Numbered from the stretch's first letter, positions 44,031 to 53,898 are shown. The stretch is DNA of 64,000 nt from Gammaproteobacteria bacterium (GCA_018819175.1 JAHJQQ010000043.1:1-64000); one strand, 5' to 3'. Program-made: numbers and translations. Notes: generated by a model from the sequence alone, not told the origin.

Positions 44031-44202
44031 GCCGGCAGGGTAGCGAGTGCGGACGCTCCTGCGCAAGCCATTCGGTTGCACCCGACTGGACTCCTGACGC
44101 CAGCGCCGCATAATTAGGACATGCGCCAGGACTGTCCCACCACGAGATCCTCAATCGGACCACGGCACGCATTAAATCCAGCTCAGGACACACGGGGGTC
44201 AC

Positions 44203-44601
44203 ATGAGCAAGAAAATCGAAAAGCCTGACGCCGAATGGCGTGAACAACTCACACCTGAGGCCTATCAGGTCACCCGCCAGGCCGGGACCGAACGGCCCTT
44301 CACCGGCAAGTACCATAATTTCACTGCCACCGGCACCTACAGCTGCATCTGCTGCGGCGCACCGCTGTTCGAATCCGATCATAAGTTCGATGCCGGCTGC
44401 GGCTGGCCCAGTTTCTATCAACCGGGCAAGAATGCCGCCATCGACGAACATATAGACCAGACTCATGGCATGACGCGTACCGAAGTCCGTTGCGCCCGTT
44501 GCAATGCACATCTCGGGCATGTGTTCCCGGATGGCCCGCAACCGACCGGATTACGCTATTGCATCAATTCGGTGGCGTTGACGTTCGAGGATAAGGAATA
44601 G
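44203..44601 (+). CDS. msrB: Peptide methionine-(R)-S-oxide reductase
   Basis: Repairs methionine-R-sulfoxide in proteins using thioredoxin. The 132 residues include structural zinc cysteines C48, C51, C97 and C100 and the catalytic C120 in RYCINS; C66 in GCGWPSF is in the place of the common recycling cysteine. GGGGG upstream of ATG 44203 acts as a ribosome-binding site. MsrA is not adjacent. Confidence 0.96.
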   Translation: MSKKIEKPDAEWREQLTPEAYQVTRQAGTERPFTGKYHNFTATGTYSCICCGAPLFESDHKFDAGCGWPSFYQPGKNAAIDEHIDQTHGMTRTEVRCARCNAHLGHVFPDGPQPTGLRYCINSVALTFEDKE

Positions 44602-44639
44602 CAACAACGGGACAAACCCGGGCTTCGCGTTGGCTAAGG

Positions 44640-45809
44640 CTATGAAATGTTTTCCAGCATCAGATATTTGGTATCCGCCTTCGCAGCACGCGCCGGCAGT
44701 ACCTGTCTCAGTAGCGCTACCGCCCGCTCGGCCATGGCGCGATAGGCCGTCAGTTTGCCACCATAGATGGTCAACACACGCCCTGCATGGGTTACATACA
44801 GGCGTGTATCGCGCGAGCGCGTGAAGGCTGCGCCCTCCGCAGCCGGCAACACCCGCAGGCCCGCAAACGACGCCACTGGCTCGAGTGCGGCATACGCTGG
44901 AAAATAATGCCGTATTGTGGCGAGCAGATAATCAATCTCCGCCATAGAGGCTTCGACCTGAGCCGGATCACCCTGATAGCGCCGTTCCGTGGTACCGACC
45001 AGGGTTTGATCGTCGTGCCAGGGCATGATGAATATCGCACGACCATCGCTCGGCGATTCGGCGTAATACACGCCTTGTGTCAATCGCCGTGGCAGCAGGA
45101 TATGCGCACCCGCCACGCACTCCATCGGTAACGCTTCAACGCGCGGCGTGACATTGTCCAGCACAGTGTTGACCCAGGGACCGGCGGCATTCACCAGCGC
45201 CTGACAACGCACTTCGCCATCGGTCTGCGCAGACCGGTACTGCACGCGCACAGTACCTGACAGCATTTCTACGCCGGAAACTGTTGCCGGCATCAACAGG
45301 GTTGCACCCAGCGACTGTGCAGAGCTGACAACGGCACGTGTCAGCGCGGCATCATCGGTCTGCGCATCGAAATAGCGGAACACGGCCTGCAAACCATCCT
45401 GATTCAAGCCATCCAGATCCGACCAGGCGCTGCGCGGCAGCTGACGGAAACGTACCTCGGGATGTAATCCGCCCAGCACGGCGTAAAGACTCAGGCCCGC
45501 CCGCAACAGCAGCGGACGTCGTCGTGTTTCGCGATAAACGGGTATGTAATGTGGTGCAAGCCTCACAAAGCTGGGCGCATTACGTAATAACAGCGCACGT
45601 TCGCGCAGACACTCGCGCACCAGCCGGAACTGGCCCGATTCCAGATAACGCAGACCACCATGGATGAGTTTGCTGGAACGGCTGGAGGTGCCACTGGCGA
45701 TACCTGTCTGCTCCAATAACAGAACGCTGTAACCGGCCGCTGCGGCGGCCTGCGCGACGCCAGCACCTTGAATACCGGCACCCACTACGACGATATCGAC
45801 GTCTGTCAT
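44640..45809 (-). CDS. glpD: Glycerol-3-phosphate dehydrogenase (FAD)
   Basis: A 389-residue flavoprotein that oxidises sn-glycerol-3-phosphate to DHAP at the inner membrane. FAD motif GAGIQGAGVAQAAAAAGY begins at residue 10; conserved stretches are SSRSSKLIHGGLRYLE and GGKLTAYRAMAE near the end. It is shorter than E. coli GlpD (501), lacking the C-terminal extension, like the short bacterial form. Start overlaps the phosphodiesterase stop by 4 bases, so translation is coupled. Confidence 0.92.
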   Translation of the reverse strand: MTDVDIVVVGAGIQGAGVAQAAAAAGYSVLLLEQTGIASGTSSRSSKLIHGGLRYLESGQFRLVRECLRERALLLRNAPSFVRLAPHYIPVYRETRRRPLLLRAGLSLYAVLGGLHPEVRFRQLPRSAWSDLDGLNQDGLQAVFRYFDAQTDDAALTRAVVSSAQSLGATLLMPATVSGVEMLSGTVRVQYRSAQTDGEVRCQALVNAAGPWVNTVLDNVTPRVEALPMECVAGAHILLPRRLTQGVYYAESPSDGRAIFIMPWHDDQTLVGTTERRYQGDPAQVEASMAEIDYLLATIRHYFPAYAALEPVASFAGLRVLPAAEGAAFTRSRDTRLYVTHAGRVLTIYGGKLTAYRAMAERAVALLRQVLPARAAKADTKYLMLENIS

Positions 45810-46555
45810 GTTTTGCCTGGCTGCAGTCGAGAATCGGCAAGCAGTTCACCGATCGCCATGCTTTCCACCAACGCAATACCACGCGCTGACAAGGCCAAGG
45901 CTTGATCGGGGTCAGTAACCTCATACACTGCCCACTGCCAGTTGCCCGACCACAGTGACTGCGGCTCCGACGGCAGGCGCGTCCAATTCGTGAACAGATA
46001 ATCCGGCGCCAAGGCGCGGGCACGTTGTTGGTGTTCGGCATCCCAACAGGATATGACCCAGCCGATGCGGGTCGGCGCCGCCATGCGTGCGGCAAACAGG
46101 AATGCATCGTCGTAAGAGATCAACACACAACGATCACGAACTGGTTCCAAGGCCGACCACACCGCACGGTGAACCTGTTCGACACCAAACCGCTGGATGC
46201 TTTCAGTCTTGATTTCGACAAAGGCCTGTTCCGACGGCGTTGTTGAAAACCAGGCGGCGAATTCAGCGAGGGTTGCTATCGCCGCATTGGGAAATTTATC
46301 ACCGAAGCGCGCTGGTTCACCGACATTGATAGCGGATAACTGCTGCGCGCTGAGATCAAAAACCGTCTCGGGACGGCCTGCCGTACGCTGCAGGTTTGCA
46401 TCGTGCAACAACACTGGCACCGCATCGGCGCTCAGCTGCACATCGAACTCCAGCCAGTGCGCACCCGCATCCACCGCGGCGCGCAATGCCAACAAGGTAT
46501 TTTCCGGATAGTGGGCGGCATAGCCGCGATGGGCGATCAATTCGGGCACGCGCAT
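45806..46555 (-). CDS. ugpQ: Glycerophosphodiester phosphodiesterase
   Basis: A 249-residue cytoplasmic (no signal peptide) GDPD-fold enzyme that releases glycerol-3-phosphate from deacylated phospholipids. Catalytic features are AHRGYAAHYPENT (histidine 9), EFDVQLSADAVPVLLHD with the second acidic/histidine set, and FVEIKTES. It feeds the adjacent glpD. Start ATG 46555. Confidence 0.92.
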   Translation of the reverse strand: MRVPELIAHRGYAAHYPENTLLALRAAVDAGAHWLEFDVQLSADAVPVLLHDANLQRTAGRPETVFDLSAQQLSAINVGEPARFGDKFPNAAIATLAEFAAWFSTTPSEQAFVEIKTESIQRFGVEQVHRAVWSALEPVRDRCVLISYDDAFLFAARMAAPTRIGWVISCWDAEHQQRARALAPDYLFTNWTRLPSEPQSLWSGNWQWAVYEVTDPDQALALSARGIALVESMAIGELLADSRLQPGKT

Positions 46556-46665
46556 TTCAGGGTCCTTGAAATGTTGTCGTATCGACTGGGCTCTTAGCTG
46601 ATTAGCGGCCTGGCAACGGCATGCATTGAGCGTTGATTACGAACAGCTCGTCCCGTAGGAGCGGA

Positions 46666-48039
46666 CTAATCAGCAGCAAGAACCTTGTGCATTTCCTCAC
46701 GCCAACGCTGCTGGCGCATTCGGCAGCCTGGATTCGACTGCGGCGTGAAGGCGTCATTGACCGCATCCGCCCAACCCAGTCCTTCCGCATCGGCCAGCAG
46801 CCAGGCCACACCGCGCGCGGTCGCCTCGATCTGGCGGCTGCGTAGAATCGTCAGACCGGTGATATCCGCGAGCCGCTGACAGAGTCCGTCGAGCTGCGCG
46901 AGTCCACCGCTGATCTGGATACGCTGCAGTGGCTCGTCTTCCTGGAGCCGCTGCAGATTCTCAGCAATCAGAAACAGCATACTCTCCGCCACCGCGACCG
47001 CCTGCATCCAAGGCTCGCCCGTGCCAACGAAACGGCTGACGAATTGCGGTCGCCACCAGGGCGACCCCAACCCGGCGATGCCGTTAAGGAATAAAGGTAT
47101 ATCAGCCTCGCGCTGTAACCAGGCCTCCAGCTGCGCTTCAATATCCAGAATGCCCAGTTGATCACGCGCCCAGTCCAGTGCGCTACCGGCCCCGTTTACA
47201 GTGGCCTCGAACACATAGTCCGCGCGTGACGCGTCTGCGTAGACAACGCTGGCAAGTATGCCATCCGAGGGTTGTCGATAGGCACGTAAAGGCCGCTGCA
47301 GAAAGGCACCGGTACCGAGATTGATATACAACGTGTCACTGCGCGGACGTCCGTTGGCATACAGCGCGGCAGACTGATCGCCGGTGAGTATGCGTAATGG
47401 AATACCCCATTCGCTGCCTATCAATTCTCCATAGTCATACTGTGTCGACACAGATTGCGGCAGTAAGTCAGCGTCCACACCGAACATCGACAATAGTTCC
47501 GCATCCCAATCACGCGCGGCCAGATTCCACAGCTGCGTGCGCGCGGCATTGGCCGGATCGATCAGGGTGGGATGACCATGGCAGAGCTGAGAGATGAGAT
47601 AGCTCGCCAAGGGACCGCACGCCAGACGTCCATCTTGCGCGGCTCGCTGTACAGCAGGTAGATGATCGAGACACCAGCGCAATTTACTGGCGCCATAATG
47701 CGGTGACACATATAACCCGGTGTGCTCACGCAGGCTGTCGATACTCAGGCCCAGATTTTCCAACCAGGATTGCGCGCGTCGATCCTGCCAGCTGATGGCT
47801 GGACTCAGGGCAGTTCCGTCGCGACGATCCCAACAGACAATATTGGAACGCTGTGTCGCCAGACCCGCGGAACGCAGCTGTCGCCAGCGCGCACCCAGCG
47901 CATGCTGGGTTTGCGCCAAGACATCCTGCAACGATGCGGACAAGGCGACAGCATCCTGCTCGGCCCAACCGGGATGTGGATACGTGGTTGCGACACTGCT
48001 GCGCGCGGCGTTGATCAGCGCGCCATCGGCCGAGAACAC
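46666..48039 (-). CDS. FGGY-family kinase, glycerol-kinase-like, with uncertain start
   Basis: A 457-residue sugar or polyol kinase of the FGGY group, probably using glycerol or related substrate given glpD and ugpQ alongside. C-terminal ATPase motifs are ILTGDQSAALYA and LNLGTGAFLQ-type, and LQRIQISGGLAQLD. With the first canonical start (GTG 48039) the protein lacks the N-terminal phosphate motif, but the in-frame codons immediately upstream (48087 to 48040) read PLFLALDQGGHSSRALV, which is exactly that motif. No ATG, GTG or TTG is in frame above it. So the true start is a rare codon (CTG at 48078 is one) or the sequence has an error. Real start not resolved. Confidence 0.8.
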   Translation of the reverse strand: MFSADGALINAARSSVATTYPHPGWAEQDAVALSASLQDVLAQTQHALGARWRQLRSAGLATQRSNIVCWDRRDGTALSPAISWQDRRAQSWLENLGLSIDSLREHTGLYVSPHYGASKLRWCLDHLPAVQRAAQDGRLACGPLASYLISQLCHGHPTLIDPANAARTQLWNLAARDWDAELLSMFGVDADLLPQSVSTQYDYGELIGSEWGIPLRILTGDQSAALYANGRPRSDTLYINLGTGAFLQRPLRAYRQPSDGILASVVYADASRADYVFEATVNGAGSALDWARDQLGILDIEAQLEAWLQREADIPLFLNGIAGLGSPWWRPQFVSRFVGTGEPWMQAVAVAESMLFLIAENLQRLQEDEPLQRIQISGGLAQLDGLCQRLADITGLTILRSRQIEATARGVAWLLADAEGLGWADAVNDAFTPQSNPGCRMRQQRWREEMHKVLAAD

Positions 48040-48128
48040 CAGGGCACGGCTGGAATGGCCGCCCTGATCAAGGGCCAGGAATAACGGCTCAGCGGTTATT
48101 GGCGTTAGTCCTGTGCATAGGGGTTGTG

Positions 48129-48641
48129 TCAGCCCGAAAGGCCAAAGGCATAACCGGCATCGAGTTCGGCACGGGTCGCATCGCGGATATCCAGCACCTC
48201 CAGATAAAAGTGCAGCTGCTTGCCGGCGAGTGGATGATTGCCATCGACGGTGACGCCATCGTCCGTGACTGCTGTGACGGTGAAAGGCCGCGTATCGCCA
48301 TTCGGCGTTTCACCTTCCAACTGCGTACCGAGAGTACGCGCCTCTTCAGGAATAGCCTCCAGCGGAACATCCATCACCAACGCTGCATCGCGCTCACCAT
48401 ATCCCTCCTCGGGCGCCAACAGCACTTCGATCTTGGCATCGACACTCAAACCTTCCAGCGCGGCTTCGATTTTCGGATAGGCGCCACCATAACCGCCATG
48501 CAGATAAAACAGATCATCGCGGTAGGCCAGGGCATGGTCGCTGCCCTGTTCAGACACCATGTAGCGCAACCGCACGACGCGGTCTTTAGCTATGGCCTGG
48601 TAGCTACGCTTCTTGACGAACTGGAGAGTTTTGGTTTCCAT
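48129..48641 (-). CDS. FKBP-type peptidyl-prolyl isomerase, SlyD-like
   Basis: A 170-residue protein with a split FKBP domain: N-terminal RVVRLRYMVSEQGSDHALAYRDD, the inserted IF-like segment (about 73-120), and the closing LAGKQLHFYLEVLDIRDA strand. It lacks the histidine-rich tail of E. coli SlyD. Catalyses proline isomerisation in folding in the cytoplasm. Start METKTLQFVK at 48641; the longer frame is not used. It is followed at once by the FGGY kinase frame. Confidence 0.88.
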   Translation of the reverse strand: METKTLQFVKKRSYQAIAKDRVVRLRYMVSEQGSDHALAYRDDLFYLHGGYGGAYPKIEAALEGLSVDAKIEVLLAPEEGYGERDAALVMDVPLEAIPEEARTLGTQLEGETPNGDTRPFTVTAVTDDGVTVDGNHPLAGKQLHFYLEVLDIRDATRAELDAGYAFGLSG

Positions 48642-48822
48642 GTGGCGACCTGATGTTGCTGTGGTTTGAATCAATCCCGACGAAGTATAGGCCGGGTGGT
48701 GGCGCGAAACCCCTAATGACCATCGGGTTGAGCGTTTGTTCATAGTCGTCAAGACCGGGAAATTGCGTATAATCCTGAATCAGCCCGCCCATCGAAAAAC
48801 CCATTGGGGACCGGATACGACC

Positions 48823-49452
48823 ATGACTAAACGTATCATACCTGCTCGGGCCAATCCGCCCATCTTTGACGACTACGATACCGAGACGGATGAGAGCTAC
48901 GATCCGGACTTCGAGAATATCATCCGCCAGATGCTGACCCGGATCGGCGAACAGCCGGATCGTGAAGGCTTACAGCGCACGCCGCTGCGCGTGGCCAAGG
49001 CCATGGATTTCCTCACCAGCGGTTACAACATGACCGTTCAGGACGTGGTGCGCAACGCCGTGTTCGAGGAAAAATGCGAGGAGATGGTCATCGTCAAGGA
49101 CATCGAATTCTATTCGATGTGCGAACACCATATTCTGCCCTTCTTCGGCAAGGCACATGTCGCCTATCTGCCCAACAACAAGGTGATCGGCCTGTCCAAA
49201 GTGGCGCGCATCGTCGATGTGTTCGCCCGCCGCCTGCAGGTCCAGGAACGTCTGACCAATCAGATCGCCGACGCCATGATGGAAATTCTCAATCCGCACG
49301 GTGTCGCAGTGATCATCAAGGCCAGTCATTTCTGCATGATGATGCGCGGCGTGCAGAAGCAGAACAGTTCCACCGTCACCAGCGCCATGCGTGGCAGTTT
49401 CCGTGAGAACGCTCGTTCACGCGGCGAACTGATGGATCTGATCAAGGATTAA
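48823..49452 (+). CDS. folE: GTP cyclohydrolase I
   Basis: Converts GTP to dihydroneopterin triphosphate, first step of tetrahydrofolate synthesis. The 209 residues carry the zinc/active-site set C100-E-H-H103 and S-H169-F-C171. Other typical sequences are REGLQRTPLRVAKAM and ARIVDVFARRLQVQERLT. The N terminus is an acidic extension (about residues 10-28). ATG 48823 follows GGGGACCGGA. Divergent from the SlyD-like gene. Confidence 0.96.
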   Translation: MTKRIIPARANPPIFDDYDTETDESYDPDFENIIRQMLTRIGEQPDREGLQRTPLRVAKAMDFLTSGYNMTVQDVVRNAVFEEKCEEMVIVKDIEFYSMCEHHILPFFGKAHVAYLPNNKVIGLSKVARIVDVFARRLQVQERLTNQIADAMMEILNPHGVAVIIKASHFCMMMRGVQKQNSSTVTSAMRGSFRENARSRGELMDLIKD

Positions 49453-49570
49453 TCCGACAGCCGATGGCCCACTCCGGGTCGTCGGTATTCTCTTTGATTG
49501 TATCGGCGATTGCGAAACCCCAGGTGGCTCGCGGTTGCATCGCTTTACTCCGGTCGCCATCATTCAGCAC

Positions 49571-51088
49571 ATGCATAACCTCGCCGCCCAGCTCAACAAA
49601 CCACTGTCTCTGGAACAACTCCGGTTCAGCAACAGCTTCGCCAAACTACCACCCGACTTTTATTCACGGGTCCTGCCGACGCCACTGGGCGAACCCTACC
49701 TGATCAGTTTCAATTCGGCCGCCGCGGCACTGATTGAACTGGACGCTACTGAAGCGGCACGTGCGGATTTCCCGGTTATCTTCAACGGCGGCAAACTACT
49801 GCAAGGCAGCGAGCCGCTGGCGATGCTGTACTCGGGCCACCAGTTCGGTCACTACGTCTCGCAACTCGGCGACGGTCGCGCCATTGTGCTCGGCGAAGTC
49901 ATGACCAGCACGGGTGCGCGCTGGGAACTGCAGCTTAAGGGCGGCGGACAGACACCCTACTCGCGCGCCGGCGACGGGCGCGCGGTACTGCGCTCGACAG
50001 TGCGCGAATACCTGTGCAGCGAAGCTATGCATGGTCTCGGTATCCCGACCACGCGCGCGCTGTGCATTGTCGGCTCCGATGAAGAGGTGTACCGCGAATC
50101 CATAGAAAGTGGCGCCATGCTGCTGCGCATGGCTCCCAGTCATGTGCGCTTCGGTTCGTTCGAATCATTCTACTACCGCAACCAGCATGCACACCTGCGT
50201 ACCCTGGCCGACTATGTGATTGAACATCACTACCCCGAATTCCTCGACCAACCGGACTGTTACCTGGCTCTGTATCGGGAAGTGGCAGTACGCACTGCCA
50301 AATTGATTGCACAATGGCAGCTGGTCGGTTTCGCGCATGGCGTGATGAACACCGATAACATGTCCATCCTGGGACTGACCCTGGACTATGGCCCGTTCGG
50401 ATTTCTGGATGATTACGAACCCGGCTGTATCTGCAACCATTCCGATCACCAGGGCCGCTACGCCTTCGATCGTCAACCGGATGTCGGCTTATGGAATCTG
50501 AGCTGCCTCGGCCAAGCCTTGCTGCCGCTGCTCGACGACCAGGCCGAGGCCGCCGCTGAGCAAGCCATGGCACAGTTCGATGTCTATAAAGAGGTCTTCC
50601 AACAAAGCTACAGCGCCGGCCTGCGCAGCAAGCTCGGACTGCGCGAATCACAGCCTGATGACATGGCACTCGCACAACGCTTGCTGGATCAGATGGCAGA
50701 AGAACGGCGCGACTACACTAACAGCTGGCGCATGCTCGGTGATTTCAACAGCGCGCCTGGTGCAGACAATACCAAGCTGTACGATCAATTCATTGATCGC
50801 GCCCGCTTCAGTGCCTGGGTCGAAGACTATGCCGCACGCCTGCGATCCGAACAGAGCATCGACAACGAACGCCGTAACACTATGAACCAGACCAACCCCA
50901 AATATGTGCTGCGCAATTATCTGGTCCAGACAGCCATCGAGCGTGCCCGAGAACAACGGGATTATTCGGAAATAGATCGGCTGTTGCGCGTACTGCAGGA
51001 TCCCTTCGCGGAACATCCTGAGGATACAGACCTGGCCGAGCCACCGCCGGACTGGGGCCGTAAGCTTTCAGTGAGTTGTTCTTCCTGA
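49571..51088 (+). CDS. selO: Protein adenylyltransferase SelO (YdiU)
   Basis: A 505-residue pseudokinase-fold enzyme that transfers AMP to protein Ser, Thr or Tyr. N-terminal LRFSNSFAKLPPDFYSRVLPT, the kinase-like loop GDGRAIVLGEV and ELQLKGGGQTPYSRAGDGRAVLRS (reported only in part here) and GFAHGVMNTDNMSILGLTLDYGPFGFLDDY (middle) match. The C terminus ends SVSCSS, where the cysteine replaces the selenocysteine of some eukaryotic homologues. Start ATG 49571 is chosen over the TTG at 49535. Stop overlaps the next start (TGATG). Confidence 0.95.
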   Translation: MHNLAAQLNKPLSLEQLRFSNSFAKLPPDFYSRVLPTPLGEPYLISFNSAAAALIELDATEAARADFPVIFNGGKLLQGSEPLAMLYSGHQFGHYVSQLGDGRAIVLGEVMTSTGARWELQLKGGGQTPYSRAGDGRAVLRSTVREYLCSEAMHGLGIPTTRALCIVGSDEEVYRESIESGAMLLRMAPSHVRFGSFESFYYRNQHAHLRTLADYVIEHHYPEFLDQPDCYLALYREVAVRTAKLIAQWQLVGFAHGVMNTDNMSILGLTLDYGPFGFLDDYEPGCICNHSDHQGRYAFDRQPDVGLWNLSCLGQALLPLLDDQAEAAAEQAMAQFDVYKEVFQQSYSAGLRSKLGLRESQPDDMALAQRLLDQMAEERRDYTNSWRMLGDFNSAPGADNTKLYDQFIDRARFSAWVEDYAARLRSEQSIDNERRNTMNQTNPKYVLRNYLVQTAIERAREQRDYSEIDRLLRVLQDPFAEHPEDTDLAEPPPDWGRKLSVSCSS

Positions 51089-51894
51089 TGCCGCTGCAGC
51101 AACTGCCCGACCTGACAGCACTCGCGGACCTGGTACGCATGGCGGCGTGCGAGGAGCTGTTGCCACGCTTCACTCGCGTGACCCAACAGCACAAGGCCGA
51201 CGGCAGCATCCTTACCGAGGCCGACCTCGCCATCGATGCACGCCTGAAATCTTTATTGGCGGAACGCTGGCCGCACATTGCCTTTCTGAGCGAAGAAATG
51301 GCGGCCGACACACAAGCACAATTATTACAGAGCGGTGATCAACTACTCTGGTGTCTCGACCCACTGGACGGCACCAGTAATTTCGCGGCCGGCATTCCGT
51401 ATTTCGGGGTATCTCTGGCGCTGCTGCATGCCGGGCAGGTACAACTGGGCGTGATCTACGATCCGATCCGCGATGAATGCTTCACGACCCAGCGCGGCAC
51501 GGGTACCCGCCTCAATGGTACCCAGCTGCGCACCACGCCGATCAGCGTGCCCTTGAACAAAAGCATTGCGCTGATTGATTTCAAACGTCTGTCACCCGGT
51601 TTGCGCAACCGACTCATCGAAACGGCGCCTTATCATTCGCAACGCAACTTTGGTTCCTGCGCCCTGGAATGGGCCTGGCTTTCCGCCGGACGCGGGCATG
51701 TCTATCTGCACGGCGGTCAGAAGCTGTGGGATTTCGCTGCGGGGAGTCTGATGCTTGAAGAGGCTGGCGGTATGAGCCTCACATTAACCGGCGAGGCGGT
51801 ATTCGTGCCGCGCCTGGAGGCACGCTCAGTGGCGGCGTCGCCGGATCCTGAATTGGCCAAACACTGGTTGAACTGGTTGCAGTCCAACGGCTGA
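51088..51894 (+). CDS. Inositol-monophosphatase family phosphatase
   Basis: A 268-residue Mg2+-dependent phosphatase. Motifs are LSEEMAAD for the first acidic residue, CLDPLDGTSNFAAG for the metal-binding aspartates and LWDFAAGSLMLEEAGG near the end. The family includes SuhB, CysQ and histidinol phosphatase; sequence does not decide between them. Because it is coupled to selO through TGATG, it belongs to that operon. Its start at 51088 lies inside the selO stop region. Confidence 0.9.
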   Translation: MPLQQLPDLTALADLVRMAACEELLPRFTRVTQQHKADGSILTEADLAIDARLKSLLAERWPHIAFLSEEMAADTQAQLLQSGDQLLWCLDPLDGTSNFAAGIPYFGVSLALLHAGQVQLGVIYDPIRDECFTTQRGTGTRLNGTQLRTTPISVPLNKSIALIDFKRLSPGLRNRLIETAPYHSQRNFGSCALEWAWLSAGRGHVYLHGGQKLWDFAAGSLMLEEAGGMSLTLTGEAVFVPRLEARSVAASPDPELAKHWLNWLQSNG

Positions 51895-51902
51895 CCCAAG
51901 GA

Positions 51903-52337
51903 TCAACGGTGTGATACCGCCGTATGGCTGAGTGCGGGGAAATCCTTGGCGAATTTACGGATCCACTCGCGCGCCGCCTGCTCGCCCGTCAGCACCCGGC
52001 CTTCTTGTTCGAACACCTCTTTCTTGTAGTGCTCGATATGACAGACCTGCTCGACCATGCGGGCCCGGTATTCATCTTCCGCATGCAGGAACTCGACACC
52101 GATCAGGAATTCATTTTGTGCACGTCGACACCAGGTCACCCGACAGGGCGCCTCAAACACCGGCTCGACATAACTAATGCGGACGGTGATAACCGAGTCG
52201 GTTGGGATCGGCGCCTGGGCAGCGAATGACAAGCCTCCACAACTCACATCGACCAGAGTTTGAGTTGCTGCGACGGCTACCGAACCCTGGTGGAATTCGA
52301 TCGGGATATCAGACGGGTGTCTTATATAACTGCGCAT
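51903..52337 (-). CDS. PilZ domain protein
   Basis: A 144-residue c-di-GMP effector candidate. R2-x3-R6 (MRSYIRHPSDIP) and D30-V-S-C-G-G35 form the two ligand motifs of PilZ, both intact. After the domain (about residue 100) a helical tail has KKEVFEQEGRVLTGEQAARE. No enzymatic domain. ATG 52337 is right at the first Arg motif, the usual start. Convergent with the IMPase gene. Confidence 0.9.
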   Translation of the reverse strand: MRSYIRHPSDIPIEFHQGSVAVAATQTLVDVSCGGLSFAAQAPIPTDSVITVRISYVEPVFEAPCRVTWCRRAQNEFLIGVEFLHAEDEYRARMVEQVCHIEHYKKEVFEQEGRVLTGEQAAREWIRKFAKDFPALSHTAVSHR

Positions 52338-52461
52338 ATCGACATGCCTCCGTCGCGCGCTACATAACCTGGAACTACACCCAACTCCATAGCATATTCC
52401 AGGCCACATGCAGATCATCCCGATCTGCGCTTCCCCCTTCCCTCATTAAACCCACAGCGGG

Positions 52462-52746
52462 TTAGTCTGCAATCCAACCCTGCAAGGCCTCGATAATGCT
52501 CTGCGCCTGATCCTTGCTGGAAATATTGAATTTCGACTTCTGCATATATTCGCCATTGCGCTTTTGATAACGGCGAATGGTAAAGCGATCAGGACCGTAA
52601 TCCTCTTTCTTCTTGTCCCAGTCTTGGTAGCGGAAAATAACGGTGGACCACGCCCCTTTGGACAGTATCTTCTTATCCAGTTCCTTAACTACCAGGATCC
52701 CTTCTTCTTCATAATTGACGGACAGTTCATTCACATCTGAAGCCAT
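52462..52746 (-). CDS. Small conserved protein, possibly PC4-like
   Basis: A 94-residue protein with Lys/Tyr-rich content: NYEEEGILVVKELDKKILS, WSTVIFRYQDWDKKKEDYG and RFTIRRYQKRNGEYMQKSKF, then a C-terminal amphipathic helix. The strand pattern ending in one helix recalls the PC4/transcriptional co-activator p15 single-strand DNA-binding fold. That is a weak resemblance; the safe call is conserved hypothetical. Start 52746 is preferred over 52785. Confidence 0.7.
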   Translation of the reverse strand: MASDVNELSVNYEEEGILVVKELDKKILSKGAWSTVIFRYQDWDKKKEDYGPDRFTIRRYQKRNGEYMQKSKFNISSKDQAQSIIEALQGWIAD

Positions 52747-53088
52747 AACCAACACATCTCCAATAGTTTTCTGTAGCGGGATCACCTGGGCCTACTCTGG
52801 AGCCTAGCGCCACAGACGTCAAATGCCAGGAGCTTGAAGGTGACCTCTCAAGGCACTGGACATCCGGGCCGCTAACCTAATCGACTTCTACCATTAACAC
52901 CCTGAAACCTATAGGCAAATGCAAAATCTGGGTGGATGTTGGCAGAACGGATGTGACGCACTGCCGATTAATTGGCGCAACTAAGCGATAGGCTCTGCAT
53001 CATGTGATGATCGGCGTCCCGTCTCCCGCCCAGCTGCCGTCTAGGCCCAGACTCTGCGGACACCCCGGAATTAACGAGGCAAACGGAT
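52747..53088. other. 342-base gap with no recognised feature
   Basis: Region between two divergent genes. No repeat, RNA or clear promoter can be supported; it should contain the promoters of the PC4-like gene and of the 53089 gene. Confidence 0.5.
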
Positions 53089-53898
53089 ATGCATGCGAAA
53101 CAATCTCTGCAGCCCCTGCAACCGTCATCCGGCGGAACAGAACGCCCGTTGGCGACCTCAGCCTTCAAAGGCCAGGCGCGTCTGCGCGAGCTCGAGCACC
53201 TGGCCGAAACCGCGCGCAAGGTGCGCGATCAAGCCGCCTCCGAATTGACGCGTGGCGGCTCGACCCATCATATCGCCCGTGATCGCATTGGCGCCGCCGA
53301 ACGCATGCTCAAGAAAACCCAGCAGGAGATCGCCGAGCTTCGCGCCCAGCTTGGGCCTGTGGCGGACCCGGCAGCGGCCCAACCGAAACCCAAGGATTTC
53401 GAACTGGCCATGATGCTGGGGCATAGCAAGGCCACGTTTAACCGCGACGAGACTGGACAAACGGCCTATGAGATTCAGCAGGGCAGTCCCATCCGTAGTG
53501 CTAAAAAGACAGCATCGGGGAAACCCGCGATCGGTGCGGCAAAACAGACCAAGTCCGTATGGCGCACCCTGACCTTTGCCGTGCTCATCAGCCTTGGCGC
53601 AGGCCTGGGTGCAACCGGCACCTATGTTGTGGCCACCACCAGTTCATTGACCGAAGCCAGTCAAATTCTGCGCGATGGTGCCCTGCAACTGGTGAACAGA
53701 TTACGCACCCTGATCCCAACACTCGCGCTACCCGCCAGTACCAGCCTTGCGCCGACCACTGCTGTTGTCTCCCCGCTAGATACATCACGGGTTGCTGTAA
53801 CCGAACCTCGCCGCACTAACGCGCAACAGACCCAGGAGCTGCAGGCACGGGCAGCGGCAGAGCAGCGTCTGGCCCGGCAGATTGCCGGTCTGAAATAA
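53089..53898 (+). CDS. Coiled-coil protein with one transmembrane helix
   Basis: A 269-residue protein: an N-terminal helical/coiled-coil region (about 29-88, RLRELEHLAETARKVRDQAA), a linker, a membrane helix at 160-182 (LTFAVLISLGAGLGATGTYV), and a Thr/Ala/Gln-rich C-terminal part with another helix (about 240-269). The topology would put about 155 residues in the cytoplasm and 85 in the periplasm. No enzymatic motif. Function unknown. Confidence 0.75.
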   Translation: MHAKQSLQPLQPSSGGTERPLATSAFKGQARLRELEHLAETARKVRDQAASELTRGGSTHHIARDRIGAAERMLKKTQQEIAELRAQLGPVADPAAAQPKPKDFELAMMLGHSKATFNRDETGQTAYEIQQGSPIRSAKKTASGKPAIGAAKQTKSVWRTLTFAVLISLGAGLGATGTYVVATTSSLTEASQILRDGALQLVNRLRTLIPTLALPASTSLAPTTAVVSPLDTSRVAVTEPRRTNAQQTQELQARAAAEQRLARQIAGLK

